Assembly (NCBI GenBank): GCA_964588285.1
Contig: CAZPNX010000010.1
Coordinates: forward strand, 1 to 64,000
Length of the DNA: 64,000 bases
Direction of reading: 5' to 3'
Origin: CAZPNX01 sp964588285
GTDB taxonomy: Bacteria > Edwardsbacteria > AC1 > EtOH8
The notes below the pieces were generated by a model. It was not told the origin of the DNA and ran no database searches. It was given only the letters and a program-made list of their open reading frames with translations. The stretch's first letter is position 1. Every line of letters starts with the position of its first letter. The position numbers and the translations under genes were made by a program. Positions 14,469-22,501 of this stretch are shown one piece after another.

Positions 14469-16325
14469 TTATTCGATGACCTTGACCTCGATCCTGCGGT
14501 TCTGCTCGCGGCCGACCTTGGTCTTGTTGCTGGCGACCGGCACGTCCGAACCGTAGCCCTTGGCGGTCATCTGGCCGCCCGGGATCCCCTTGGCAACCAG
14601 CCACTGAACCACGGCCTCGGCCCTGGCCTGCGACAGCTTCAGGTTCTTGGCCTTGCCGCCCAGGTTGTCGGTGTGTCCGCCGATCTCGACCTTCAGCTCC
14701 GGATGCTCCTTGAGGATCTTGTAGACCTGCTCCAGGGCAGCCTCGGCGTTCGGGGTCAGGGTGGCCTTGCCGGTGGCAAAGTAGATGTTGGAGAAGGCGA
14801 ACTTCTCGGCCACCTTGACCAGGCTGGCATCCTGCTTGACCGGCATGCCGCCCTTGGCGGTGACGTTGAAGGAGAACGGCTTGTAGCCCTCGGCGGCCAC
14901 GTTCACCTGATAGTTGCCCTCCTCCAGCTTGGCGGTGTATTTGCCGGCGGCGTCGGTCTTGGCGGTGACGGTCTTCGGCCCCTTGAAGGTCAGGTTGGCG
15001 TTGGCCAGAGGCTTGCCGTCCTTGTAGTCGGTGATGATGCCAGCGACGTCGCTGGCCGGGATGGGCTTCAGCTCCAGCACGAAGTCCTGGACGGCCGGGG
15101 TCTTCTTGTTTTTCTTGGTCAGCATCACCGAGGAGCTCTTGGCGATGTAGCCCTTGGCGTCGGCCTTGACCTCCACCGGGAGGTTCTTGATCTCGATGCC
15201 GGCGATGGTGTAGGCGCCGGTGGCCGGGTCGGTGTTGGCGGTCAGACCGGCGGCGGTGACCACCGCGGCCAGGCCCTTGCCCGCCTTGTCGGTGACCTTG
15301 CCGGCGATGGAGCCGGTGGCCGGGACCTTGGGGCCCATCTTGCAGGGTGCGAAGGCCAGACCGATGATAGCCTGCCACTCTTCCAGGTCGCTGCGATCAT
15401 GATATCTCAGCGTCGAATCCTTGGTCTGTAGGTTGTAGGCAAATGCCAGGTCGGCGCTGAACCCAGGACCGAACTTGAACCGTAGGCCCGGTACGATCCA
15501 CAGCGGGTAGTTCATTAGGCTGGGCGTATAGGTGGCCGGGGTGGTCACGAAGGACTTGGGATACTCGTTGGTGTCGTTCACCCAGGCGGTCCCGGTGATG
15601 TCCAGCATTAGGTTGACCATGCCCAGGTCGTAGCCTACGCCCACGCCGAACGGTACGGACAACTTGGGATAGACGTGATCGATAGTGGTTGTCCCAACCG
15701 TGGTCTCCCACTTGTCCAGGTCATAGTTGACGCCGAGATTCAGATGGGCGCAACCCTTGCCGGCCTTGATCCCCGGGATGACTAAGAAGGTGATCTCGCC
15801 GGTGGGCGAGTAGTCGTCAGCCTTCTCGTAGGCGTCGTTCACCCAAGAATAACCGCGCCATTTGTTGTACTTCTTGGCCGAGCGATAAGTGTAGCCTAAA
15901 TAGGCGCCCAGATTAAATCCCTCGCCGCGGATGAACGAGCCCTTCAGGCCGATCCTGGTGTCTAAGGCACCATCTTCGCTGTATGAAGTGTCACCGGAGG
16001 TCGAACCATAAGTATAAGAACCAGATGCCCGTTTGTAGGCGAAGCCTGGGGCCACCGACAGCTCCAGCATATCATTGATGCCGAAATAGCCTTCGGGGAT
16101 AACCATTATCGGCATAAGCGAAAGCTCGCTGCTAAAGCCGGTTCCGGAAGAACTGTACGTCTTGTAGGTGCCTATGGCATGGAAGCCAAGCCCAAAAGAC
16201 ATAGGTCCGCAGTTGTCCGGCTTGATGGTCATGATAAGGCCGTTGGAGCCGTACAGCGACGGCGCGGCGCCGGCCAGTCCGGCCACGAGCGCCAGGGAAA
16301 CCAGCAATCCCAGTGTTCTCTTCAT
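14469..16325 (-). CDS. OmpA-family outer-membrane protein with regulatory-like domains
   Basis: 618 residues. A signal peptide (LLVSLALVAGLAGAAPS) is followed by a predicted beta-barrel at about 22-335 rich in alternating aromatic strands. Two carboxypeptidase-regulatory-like (CNA-B/transthyretin-fold) domains come next, at about 338-415 (SIAGKVTDKAGKGLAAVVTA) and about 420-490 (VAGIITDYKDGKPLANANL). The OmpA C-terminal domain, about 500-618, contains IYFATGKATLTPNAEAAL, the peptidoglycan-binding GGHTDNLGG and LSQARAEAVVQWL. It tethers the outer membrane to the wall. It has its own strong promoter, a roughly 110-nt leader with AAAGGAGG before the ATG, and a strong terminator: a highly expressed single gene. 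Confidence 0.93.
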   Translation of the reverse strand: MKRTLGLLVSLALVAGLAGAAPSLYGSNGLIMTIKPDNCGPMSFGLGFHAIGTYKTYSSSGTGFSSELSLMPIMVIPEGYFGINDMLELSVAPGFAYKRASGSYTYGSTSGDTSYSEDGALDTRIGLKGSFIRGEGFNLGAYLGYTYRSAKKYNKWRGYSWVNDAYEKADDYSPTGEITFLVIPGIKAGKGCAHLNLGVNYDLDKWETTVGTTTIDHVYPKLSVPFGVGVGYDLGMVNLMLDITGTAWVNDTNEYPKSFVTTPATYTPSLMNYPLWIVPGLRFKFGPGFSADLAFAYNLQTKDSTLRYHDRSDLEEWQAIIGLAFAPCKMGPKVPATGSIAGKVTDKAGKGLAAVVTAAGLTANTDPATGAYTIAGIEIKNLPVEVKADAKGYIAKSSSVMLTKKNKKTPAVQDFVLELKPIPASDVAGIITDYKDGKPLANANLTFKGPKTVTAKTDAAGKYTAKLEEGNYQVNVAAEGYKPFSFNVTAKGGMPVKQDASLVKVAEKFAFSNIYFATGKATLTPNAEAALEQVYKILKEHPELKVEIGGHTDNLGGKAKNLKLSQARAEAVVQWLVAKGIPGGQMTAKGYGSDVPVASNKTKVGREQNRRIEVKVIE

Positions 16326-16447
16326 GTTGTCCTAAACCCTCCTTTAAGTTATTTGGTTTTTTGGATTTTCCGATTTTAACCGATACCCAGACATAAAATG
16401 GCTGGCGTATTTCTCCTCCTTATAGTATTGATGCTATACGAAGTATA

Positions 16448-16477
16448 AATATACCAATTTTTTAGACTATTTGTCAA
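16448..16477 (-). promoter_or_regulatory. Promoter of the OmpA-family gene
   Basis: On the minus strand TTGACA (16472-16477) and TATATT (16448-16453) are separated by 18 bp. The start site should be near 16440. The inverted repeat TATACTTCGTATA (16435-16447) overlaps the predicted start and could be a 5' hairpin or operator. Confidence 0.85.
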
Positions 16478-16599
16478 GGGTTTTCGATTATTTTTTTGCT
16501 GTTTTTCCCCGCAAGTATAGTTCTCATTTTAAGTTAACCTATCGCGCCACGTTCTCGCCGGCCCGTCTGCCCGTTCGCAGATATTATAAAAATCTCCAC

Positions 16600-16665
16600 A
16601 CCGAGCTAGGCCATCGTGCACCTCGTTGCCTCGGCATAAACTCCGTCGAGATGGAGTCGAGGTGT
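16600..16665. repeat. Fragment of the ATAAACTCCGTCGAGATG repeat
   Basis: The 18-mer ATAAACTCCGTCGAGATG at 16636-16653 recurs exactly at 46631-46648, inside the GNAT gene. Around it the sequence CCTCGTTGCCTCGGC ... GGAGTCGAGG is palindromic. It lies in the 627-bp stretch from the OmpA start to tRNA-Glu, which holds a promoter and repeats but no gene. Confidence 0.6.
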
Positions 16666-16677
16666 GGTGTCCCCAAC
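16664..16677 (-). repeat. 14-bp remnant of the tRNA-Glu 3' end
   Basis: GTGGTGTCCCCAAC equals the CCA end, discriminator and most of the acceptor strand of tRNA-Glu (compare 16952-16965). It is the outermost of three such copies. Confidence 0.55.
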
Positions 16678-16732
16678 CCTTCCTGCGGCGGGACCTGCCC
16701 TGAGATTAGCTCTGTGCTTGCCTACCGAATGA

Positions 16733-16797
16733 TGCCGCCTTAATCTTCAAGGTGGCGGCACGGACGATTTCAAAGAGTGGTGTCCCCAACGGGATTC
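16733..16797. repeat. 65-bp direct repeat, distal copy, ending in the tRNA-Glu 3' end
   Basis: It is identical to 16908-16972 at 63 of 65 positions (differences at 16742 and 16766). Its last 20 bases (16778-16797) duplicate the 3' end of tRNA-Glu including CCA. It also carries TTCAAGGTGGCGGCACGG, an inverted copy of the tRNA anticodon/variable region. Confidence 0.85.
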
Positions 16798-16907
16798 TGC
16801 GCCGGCAGCCATGATATACCCCAGGCGACGGCGCATCCGCCGACGCTTCGCTTTTATTAAGTAGCTACAGGCGGAGAACCCGCCCTGAGCTCCATCGAAG
16901 GGCCCTG

Positions 16908-16972
16908 TGCCGCCTTCATCTTCAAGGTGGCGGCACGGACTATTTCAAAGAGTGGTGTCCCCAACGGGATTC
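16908..16972. repeat. 65-bp direct repeat, proximal copy, overlapping tRNA-Glu
   Basis: This copy runs into the tRNA gene itself; 16953-16972 are the tRNA 3' 20 bases. The 18-mer at 16921-16938 is a perfect inverted repeat of 16977-16994 within the tRNA, so the tRNA 3' half could pair with its own trailer if co-transcribed. Confidence 0.85.
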
Positions 16973-17027
16973 GAACCCGTGCCGCCACCTTGAAAGAGTG
17001 GTGACCTAACCGCTAGTCGATGGGGAC
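16953..17027 (-). tRNA. tRNA-Glu (TTC anticodon)
   Basis: 75 nt including an encoded CCA. The acceptor GTCCCCA pairs with TGGGGAC over 7 bp, the discriminator is A, the T arm contains GGTTCGAATCC, and the anticodon stem-loop is CCACT-CTTTCAA-GGTGG with anticodon TTC. It is close to the canonical bacterial tRNA-Glu. Confidence 0.96.
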
Positions 17028-17037
17028 ACTATATAAC

Positions 17038-17190
17038 TCTGTCATCCTGAGACGACCCCTTGCCCGGCAAGCTGAAGGATGACATGGCCCCGCCCACACC
17101 CATTCAACCCTTCATTGGCAATTCATATAATTGCCAGGCTCAGGGCAGGCTCCGCCAAGCATGAAGCCCGCCTCAGGGTGACAGGCCGGG
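17038..17190. repeat. Dispersed 'GTCATCCTGAG' repeat
   Basis: GTCATCCTGAG ... GCTGAAGGATGACA forms one palindromic unit (17041-17083). A second part reads CAGGCTCAGGGCAGGCTCC ... GCCTCAGGGTGACAG up to 17182. The short palindrome CAATTCATATAATTG lies between them. No gene. Confidence 0.6.
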
Positions 17191-17199
17191 GATCAGGTC

Positions 17200-17712
17200 T
17201 CAGGTCTTCACGTGGCTGTGTATGTACAGCCTCCGGAACTGCTCGTTGTCCACGATGGCCCGGTTTATCAGGAAATAGGTCTCCAGGTTCTCGTTGGTGG
17301 CCTGGATGCGGTCGCAGAGGATCTCGGTCATGGCCAGCAGCATCCGGGCCGAGAGCTGGGGCTCCTTGACCAGCAGGCGCTGGAATTCCTCCTTGGAGAG
17401 AACGTAGCACTCGGAATCGGAAAGGGCGGTCACCGTGGCTGTCCGCGGCCGGTCGGTGATCAGTGACATCTCGCCCACGAACGAGCTCTCTCCCAGTTCG
17501 GCCAGCACCAGCTTGGACTCGTTGCGCTCGATGGAGACCTCCATCTCTCCCTTGATGATCAGGAACATCTCGTCGCCCGGGGCTCCCTCCTTGAACAGCA
17601 CCGTCCCCTTGGGGATCCGCCTCTGGGTCAGCTTGCTCTCCAGCGAGTCCATCTCAGCCGGGGACAGGTACTTGAAAAGAACCACCTTTCTCAGGACTTC
17701 TTTCGGCGCCAT
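17200..17712 (-). CDS. Second stand-alone cyclic-nucleotide-binding protein
   Basis: 170 residues: a CAP-type effector domain at about 10-125 (LFKEGAPGDEMFLIIKGEMEV and SFVGEMSLITDRPRTATVTA, with the E and R of the phosphate cassette). A helical C-terminal tail follows (RIQATNENLETYFLINRAIVDNE, written in part). There is no DNA-binding domain. It is a distant paralogue of 9673-10149. The start at 17712 follows AAAGGAGGCGGGAG. It lies between the two tRNA genes and seems to be a single gene. Confidence 0.85.
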   Translation of the reverse strand: MAPKEVLRKVVLFKYLSPAEMDSLESKLTQRRIPKGTVLFKEGAPGDEMFLIIKGEMEVSIERNESKLVLAELGESSFVGEMSLITDRPRTATVTALSDSECYVLSKEEFQRLLVKEPQLSARMLLAMTEILCDRIQATNENLETYFLINRAIVDNEQFRRLYIHSHVKT

Positions 17713-17743
17713 CTCCCGCCTCCTTTGCGGTTGGGAACCTTTT

Positions 17744-17819
17744 TGGTGAGCCAGATGGGAGTCGAACCCATGACTCCCGCCTTAAAAGGGCGGTGCTCTG
17801 CCGGCTGAGCTACTGGCTC
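17744..17819 (-). tRNA. tRNA-Lys (TTT anticodon)
   Basis: 76 nt with encoded CCA. The acceptor GAGCCAG pairs with CTGGCTC, the discriminator is A, the D arm is AGCTCAGCCGGCAGAGC, the T arm is GGGTTCGACTCCC, and the anticodon arm is CCGCC-CTTTTAA-GGCGG with TTT. Confidence 0.97.
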
Positions 17820-17922
17820 CCCCAAGGTTCTATTGTGCTATTTTACTATAAATATCGCCTTGCGGTCAAGTGCTGCAACTGTCGGCCAACCCTTTTGCCT
17901 TGCCACTTGTGCCTTCACCCTT

Positions 17923-19206
17923 TCACCTGACAATGGTCGCCTCCCGGTCCGCTCCCACCGAAATCATCTCCACCTTCACCCCGGCCAGCTTTTCGATGGC
18001 CTCTATGTATTTACGGGCGTTGGCCGGCAGGTCACGGTAACGCCGGATCCCGCCGGTCCGCTCCTGCCAACCCGGCAGGGTCCGGTAGACGGGACGGCAT
18101 TCTGCCATCTCCCCGGCCGACCAGGGAAACCCGCCGGGTTTCAGGCCCGGCGCCCGGTATCCGGTTCCGATCTTCAATTCTTTAAGCCCGTCCAACACGT
18201 CCAGCTTGGTGAGGGCCAGTCCGGCCGCCCCGTTAAGCTGCACCGCCCGCCTGACCATGGCCGCGTCGAACCAGCCGCAGCGGCGGGGGCGGCCGGTGGT
18301 GCGGCCGAACTCGTCGCCGGCCTTGGCCCGCACCGCCTCGGCCATCTCAGGATCGAACTCGGTGGGGAACGGGCCGTGCCCCACCCGGGTGGTGTAGGCC
18401 TTGGCCACTAAGATCACTTTCCCGATCAAGCCCGGCCCCACCCCCAGGCCGGTGCAGGCCCCTCCGGCGATGGTCGACGACGAGGTGACGTAGGGGTAGG
18501 TGCCGAAATCCATGTCCAGAAAGGTTCCCTGGGCCCCCTCGAAAAGAACGGTTTTGCCGGCGGCCATCATCCGGTTCAGCCAGGCCGCCCCGTCGCAGAC
18601 TAATGGCTTTAGGGCCCGGGAGTATTTTCGATAGGCGCTCAGGATCTCTGAGAAAACGATCGATTTTTGATGGTAATAATTCTGCAGGATAAAGTTCTTT
18701 TCCTCGAAATTCCTCCTCAATTTTTCCTGAAACGAATGGAAACGGACCAGATCCCCCACTGTTATTCCCACCCTGGCCGCCTTGTCGGCATAGGTGGGGC
18801 CTATGCCCCGGTGGGTGGTGCCGATGGCCCCTCCCCGCCGCGCCTCCCTGGCCTTGTCCATGGCCACGTGGTAGGGCAGGGTCAGGTGGGTGTTGGCGCT
18901 GATATGGAGACGTCCGGCGACCGAGATACCCTGCTTTCTTAAAAGGGACAGCTCCTCCAGCAGGCTCTTGGGATCCACCACCACCCCGTTGCCGATGAGG
19001 CACTGGACCTTGGGATGGACTATCCCCGAGGGAACCAAGTGCAGCACGAACTCGCGGCCGCCGACCTTGACCGTATGCCCGGCGTTGGCACCGCCCTGAT
19101 AGCGGGCCACGATGTCCACGCCACCGGCCAGCAGGTCCACTATCTTGCCCTTGCCCTCGTCCCCCCACTGGGCGCCGACCACGCAGATGTTTCTACTGGT
19201 TGCCAT
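17923..19206 (-). CDS. purA: Adenylosuccinate synthetase
   Basis: 427 residues, usual length. It converts IMP and aspartate to adenylosuccinate with GTP, the first committed AMP step. Signatures: the N-terminal P-loop-like GAQWGDEGKGKIVDLLA (about 10-26), GGANAGHTV, the IMP-binding GTTHRGIGPTYADKAAR and GAQGTFLDMDFGTYPYVTSS. The ATG at 19206 has GGAGGG 11 nt upstream. It lies 53 nt after clpX, a gap that holds the ACGTTCAACGTTGAACGT palindrome. Confidence 0.97.
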   Translation of the reverse strand: MATSRNICVVGAQWGDEGKGKIVDLLAGGVDIVARYQGGANAGHTVKVGGREFVLHLVPSGIVHPKVQCLIGNGVVVDPKSLLEELSLLRKQGISVAGRLHISANTHLTLPYHVAMDKAREARRGGAIGTTHRGIGPTYADKAARVGITVGDLVRFHSFQEKLRRNFEEKNFILQNYYHQKSIVFSEILSAYRKYSRALKPLVCDGAAWLNRMMAAGKTVLFEGAQGTFLDMDFGTYPYVTSSSTIAGGACTGLGVGPGLIGKVILVAKAYTTRVGHGPFPTEFDPEMAEAVRAKAGDEFGRTTGRPRRCGWFDAAMVRRAVQLNGAAGLALTKLDVLDGLKELKIGTGYRAPGLKPGGFPWSAGEMAECRPVYRTLPGWQERTGGIRRYRDLPANARKYIEAIEKLAGVKVEMISVGADREATIVR

Positions 19207-19221
19207 ATCTTCTTTATCCCT

Positions 19222-19259
19222 CCACGTTCAACGTTGAACGTAGTAACGTTAATACGTGG
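19222..19259. repeat. Palindrome ACGTTCAACGTTGAACGT in the clpX-purA gap
   Basis: A perfect 18-bp palindrome at 19224-19241, nested in a wider CCACGT (19222-19227) / ACGTGG (19254-19259) inverted repeat, with AACGTTACTACG on the minus strand. The same 18-mer is at 54978-54995. Confidence 0.8.
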
Positions 19260-20507
19260 CTAGGCTGCCTGTTCCTTGTCCTTCATTACATACTGCGGCG
19301 GCTGCCGTCCGACGATGGTGGGCCGGCCGATGACGCACTTGGCCACCTCCTTCTGCGAGGGCAGCTGGTACATGATGTCCAGCATGGTCTCCTCCAGCAC
19401 GGCGCGGAGCCCCCGGGCCCCGGTCTTTCGCTTGAGGGCCTCCTCGGCCACCGCCTCCAGGGCTTCGGGCAGAAATTCCAATTCGACTCCTTCCATCCCG
19501 AAATAGGTTTGGTATTGCTTGACCAGGGCGTGCTTGGGACGGGTGAGTATCTCCATCAGAGCCTCCCGGTCCAGGTCGTCCAAAGAGCAGATCACCGGCA
19601 GCCGGCCGATGAGCTCGGGTATCAGTCCGAACTTTAAAAGGTCGTCCGGCTGGACCCTGGCCAGCACCTCGCCGATCTGGTAGTTGGACTTGCCTCTGAT
19701 CTCGGCCCCGAATCCCAGGCTGCTGGCCCCTATGCGCGACTCGATGACCTTCTCCAGACCGTGGAAGGCTCCGCCGCAGATGAACAGGATGTTGCGGGTG
19801 TTGACCGGGATCAGCGGCTGCTCCGGGTGCTTGCGGCCGCCCTGGGGCGGGACGTGGGCCACCGTCCCCTCCAGTATCTTCAGCAGCGCCTGCTGCACCC
19901 CCTCGCCGGAGACATCCCGGGTGATGGACGGGCTCTCCGACTTGCGGGCGATCTTGTCGATCTCGTCGATGTAGACGATGCCGATCTCGGTCTTCTTCAG
20001 GTCGTAGTTGGCCGACTGCAGCAGCCGCACCAAAATGTTCTCCACGTCCTCGCCCACATAGCCGGCCTCGGTCAGGGTGGTGGCGTCGGCGATGGCGAAG
20101 GGCACCTTTAAAAGCCGGGCCAGGGTCTGAGCCAGCAGGGTCTTGCCGGTGCCGGTGGGCCCGATCAGCAGGATGTTGCTCTTATCCAGCTCCACCTCGC
20201 CGTCCCCGCCGTAGCATAGGATCCGCTTGTAGTGGTTGTAGACCGAGACCGCCAGCGCCTTCTTAGCCCGTTCCTGTCCGATGACGTACTGATCCAGCAC
20301 CTGCTTGATCTCCACCGGGATGGGCAGGCTGTCCTTGGTGGGGAAGCCGGTGAACCGCTTCTCCCGCTCCACGATGTCGGCGCAGATGGTGACGCAGTTG
20401 GCGCAGATGGCCGCCTCCCGGCCGTCGATCATCTGGCTGACCTCGTCCACCGTCTTGCCGCAGAAGGCGCAGCGGCTGTGCCCCGAAGTTTTCCTGGTAC
20501 TGCTCAT
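19260..20507 (-). CDS. clpX: ATP-dependent Clp protease ATP-binding subunit ClpX
   Basis: 415 residues. An N-terminal zinc-binding domain (CAFCGKTVDEV ... CANCVTIC, about 14-45) is followed by a AAA+ unfoldase with Walker A GPTGTGKTLLA, Walker B VYIDEIDKIA, the pore loop GYVGEDVENI and the sensor-2 region TGARGLRAVLE. It unfolds substrates for ClpP. clpP is not in the window. It is immediately upstream of purA on the same strand. Confidence 0.97.
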   Translation of the reverse strand: MSSTRKTSGHSRCAFCGKTVDEVSQMIDGREAAICANCVTICADIVEREKRFTGFPTKDSLPIPVEIKQVLDQYVIGQERAKKALAVSVYNHYKRILCYGGDGEVELDKSNILLIGPTGTGKTLLAQTLARLLKVPFAIADATTLTEAGYVGEDVENILVRLLQSANYDLKKTEIGIVYIDEIDKIARKSESPSITRDVSGEGVQQALLKILEGTVAHVPPQGGRKHPEQPLIPVNTRNILFICGGAFHGLEKVIESRIGASSLGFGAEIRGKSNYQIGEVLARVQPDDLLKFGLIPELIGRLPVICSLDDLDREALMEILTRPKHALVKQYQTYFGMEGVELEFLPEALEAVAEEALKRKTGARGLRAVLEETMLDIMYQLPSQKEVAKCVIGRPTIVGRQPPQYVMKDKEQAA

Positions 20508-20524
20508 TTTCTATCAGCCTATCC

Positions 20525-20552
20525 TTTCACTTTTCACATCTCACTTTTCACT
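20525..20552. repeat. TTCAC-type repeat overlapping the mogA 3' end
   Basis: TTTCACTTTTCACATC followed by TCACTTTTCACTTGC. It overlaps the mogA stop at 20541, so the last residues of MogA (ASEK) are encoded by the repeat. Similar text occurs near 17908, 45396 and 45805. Confidence 0.55.
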
Positions 20553-21050
20553 TGCGGGATGCCCGCACTCGCGCCCCTCGCCCCGCAGCACCTCGACCGC
20601 GTGCCCCAGCACCGGCATGACGACCTCAAGGCACTCGCGCACCGCCCGCTCGGACCCCGGCAGGTTGATGATCAGCGTCCGCCCCCGGATGCCGGCCGCC
20701 GCCCGGGAGATCATGGCCATCGGGGTTTTTTTTAGGCTCTCGGCCCTCATGGCTTCGGGTATCCCCAGCGCCTCCCGTTCGATGACGCCTTTGGTAGCCT
20801 CGGGGGTGACGTCCCGCGGGGAGAAGCCGGTGCCCCCGGTGGTCAGCACTAAGTCGCACCCGAGAGCGTCGGCATAGTGCCTGAGCCTGGCGGCGATCGC
20901 CTCGCGCTCGTCGGGCACGATGTCGGCGGCAACGATCTCGGCCCCCAGCGGCTCCAGCATCCGGCGGATGGTCGGCCCCGAGGTGTCGGCCCTCTGTCCT
21001 ATCGAGCCCTTGTCGGAAATGGTGAGAACGGCGGCTTTGATGAAAGACAT
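20541..21050 (-). CDS. mogA: Molybdopterin adenylyltransferase, MogA/MoaB type
   Basis: 169 residues. It activates molybdopterin by adenylation before metal insertion. Motifs: LTISDKGS near the N-terminus, DLVLTTGGTGFSPRDVTPEAT (the MPT-binding GGTG loop) and LIINLPGSERAVRECL. It is part of the Mo/W cofactor gene group 20.5-25.2 kb. Its last residues come from a TTCAC repeat. The MogA versus MoaB choice is uncertain; they are isofunctional or closely related. Confidence 0.9.
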   Translation of the reverse strand: MSFIKAAVLTISDKGSIGQRADTSGPTIRRMLEPLGAEIVAADIVPDEREAIAARLRHYADALGCDLVLTTGGTGFSPRDVTPEATKGVIEREALGIPEAMRAESLKKTPMAMISRAAAGIRGRTLIINLPGSERAVRECLEVVMPVLGHAVEVLRGEGRECGHPASEK

Positions 21051-21086
21051 AAAAATGACAAAGAAAATACCAGCCGCGGCTGGGGG

Positions 21087-21638
21087 TCAGTAATCCCAGC
21101 TCACTTCATATCTGGTGTTTCCCTTTTCCGGATTAGAGATCGCTATATTGATCTGCCTACAACCGCAGATCTCCAGGGCCCGCTCCACCCATCCGGCCAC
21201 ATGATTGTCAAAATGGCGGCAAGCCGGTTCGATACCTTTCAGCACCAACACCGCTCCGTCCTTCCTGCCTTCGGCCAGCTGGGCTTCGGAATCGGCATAA
21301 TATGAACTCCATATGGACACCGTGTTTCTCATCAGAAACTGGGGGTTGGCCACTCTAACGAACACCCGGTAGACGCCGTGCAGGTCGTGCTCGGCGGCAT
21401 AACGCCCCTCCTTCCAGTTGCCCTCGGCATCTCCTCCATAGAAGAGCTGACCCAGGGCCGCCATCGGCTTCTGCACCGCATCTTCAAAAGGATACCAAGC
21501 GCTCACCAAAATCTGTTGATTAAAGAAGCCTTGCGATGCCGGAGGCAGCGATTTCAGCCAGCGCTGCCAACCTTCGCTGCCGTGTTCCTCAATTATATAG
21601 CTCTTCAGCATTTTAAGGACCGTGCCTTTGGCCCGCAT
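21087..21638 (-). CDS. Unknown protein, resembles DUF2378 (HNOB-like) family
   Basis: 183 residues starting MRAKGTVLKMLKSYI. The opening KGTVLKML...EEHGSEGWQRWL and the following LVSAWYPFEDAV look like the DUF2378 family, whose members share the heme-NO-binding-like fold. This is a weak, memory-based match. A reading frame continues upstream to 21788 but overlaps the MOSC gene in another frame, so ATG 21638 is preferred. A ligand-sensing role is a guess. It lies between mogA and the MOSC gene on the same strand, 20 nt after the MOSC stop. Confidence 0.6.
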   Translation of the reverse strand: MRAKGTVLKMLKSYIIEEHGSEGWQRWLKSLPPASQGFFNQQILVSAWYPFEDAVQKPMAALGQLFYGGDAEGNWKEGRYAAEHDLHGVYRVFVRVANPQFLMRNTVSIWSSYYADSEAQLAEGRKDGAVLVLKGIEPACRHFDNHVAGWVERALEICGCRQINIAISNPEKGNTRYEVSWDY

Positions 21639-21658
21639 TGCACTTTTCCCTTTTCTGT

Positions 21659-22096
21659 CTAGTTGTTGAGCTTGAGGATCTGATCCCCGGCCTTGACCGC
21701 ACCTGGCTCCACCACCCTGGCGAACACCCCCTCCCGCGGCATGACGCAGTCGCCCACCTGCTGGCGGATGGCGCAGCCCTGATGGCACTCCTTGCCGATC
21801 TGGGTCACCTCCAGCACGGCGGATCCCCCGACTCTCAAACGGTCGCCAACCTTCAAACGCCCCAGGTCCAAACCTCTGGTCAGCAGGTTCTCGGCGAAGA
21901 TGCCCGGCGTCAGCTCCACCCCTCTGCCCCGCATTTTGTCCACGCTCTCCTCGGCCAGCAGGCTTACCTGGCGGTGACGGTCCCCGGCGTGGGCGTCGCC
22001 CTCGATCCCGTGTCCGGCCTTCAGGAAGGCGGATTCGACCGGCTTCTTGACCTCGCCCTTCTTTTCGCTCAGGCAGACGGCTACCACCGTGCCCAC
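21659..22096 (-). CDS. MOSC domain protein (molybdenum cofactor sulfurase-like)
   Basis: 145 residues from GTG 22096. The MOSC features are VVAVCLSEKKGEVKKPV at the start, GIEGDAHAG.HRQVSLL, FAENLLTRGLDL, and the conserved cysteine in GKECHQGCAI. MOSC domains bind Mo/W cofactor or carry sulfur to it. The frame is open further upstream to 22234 and beyond, but that part encodes the tail of a DUF559 remnant and a repeat, so the start was set at the GTG beginning VGTVVAV. It has AGAGGGGAC just upstream; this ribosome-site-like sequence belongs to the dispersed repeat at 22094. Confidence 0.8.
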   Translation of the reverse strand: MGTVVAVCLSEKKGEVKKPVESAFLKAGHGIEGDAHAGDRHRQVSLLAEESVDKMRGRGVELTPGIFAENLLTRGLDLGRLKVGDRLRVGGSAVLEVTQIGKECHQGCAIRQQVGDCVMPREGVFARVVEPGAVKAGDQILKLNN

Positions 22097-22135
22097 TAAG
22101 TCCCCTCTATCAAGAGGGGATTTAGGGGTGTGTCC
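22094..22135. repeat. CCCCTCT/AGAGGGG repeat, left side of the DUF559 island
   Basis: AAGTCCCCTCTATCAAGAGGGG contains the palindromic CCCCTC/GAGGGG arms around TATCAA (written split: AAGTCCCCTCTATCAAG and AGGGG). It is followed by ATTTAGGGGTGTGTCC. It provides the apparent start region of the MOSC gene. Confidence 0.65.
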
Positions 22136-22498
22136 GGCTGTCAGTTCCGTTATGGCCTTTTCTATCCTGTGCAACACAGCCTGAATATCACTGCGCACAT
22201 CTTCGTCAGTGAATCGGAGAAGCCTGATCCTCACGCTTTCAATGAATTTTCTTTTTTACCCATCTTTCCTCGCAATATCATCGAACCGGTGGGTGTATCC
22301 GTCGACTTCGATCGCCAGCTTCAATCTCGAGCAGTAGAAATCCACGATATACTTGCCTACCGGCTTCTGCCGGTTGAAATCAAAGCCCAGAACCTTCTTT
22401 CCCTTAAGATGCTTCCAGAGAATGATTTCAGATCTGGTGCTATTCCTGCGAAGATTTTGTGCTATGGTTCTCAGATGAGGGCTATAATAGACCTTCAT
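22133..22498 (-). pseudogene. DUF559 endonuclease-like gene interrupted by an in-frame stop
   Basis: From ATG 22498 the frame encodes MKVYYSPHLRTIAQNL, the SEIILWKHLKGKK segment, GFDFNRQKPVGKYIVDFY and LAIEVDGYTH. These are the D...E.D/E.K-type residues of the DUF559 (Vsr/PD-(D/E)XK-like) family. After 80 residues a TAA at 22256-22258 interrupts it. The same frame then continues KRKFIESVRIRLLRFTDEDV, exactly the missing C-terminal strand and helix, and runs into the MOSC gene. It is therefore one gene with a point nonsense change, or an 80-residue shortened protein that still has the catalytic residues. It is flanked on both sides by CCCCTC-type repeats. Confidence 0.75.
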
Positions 22499-22501
22499 GG
22501 A

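Noticed and set aside
16430..16450. ACTTCGTATAGCAT resembles part of a loxP half-site
   Set aside because: Only about 14 bp match, no second arm in the right place, and it overlaps a promoter region; coincidence is more likely.
21639..21788. 50-residue N-terminal extension of the DUF2378-like frame
   Set aside because: It overlaps the conserved 3' part of the MOSC gene and is Gly/Arg/Gln-rich; homology-like sequence starts at 21638.
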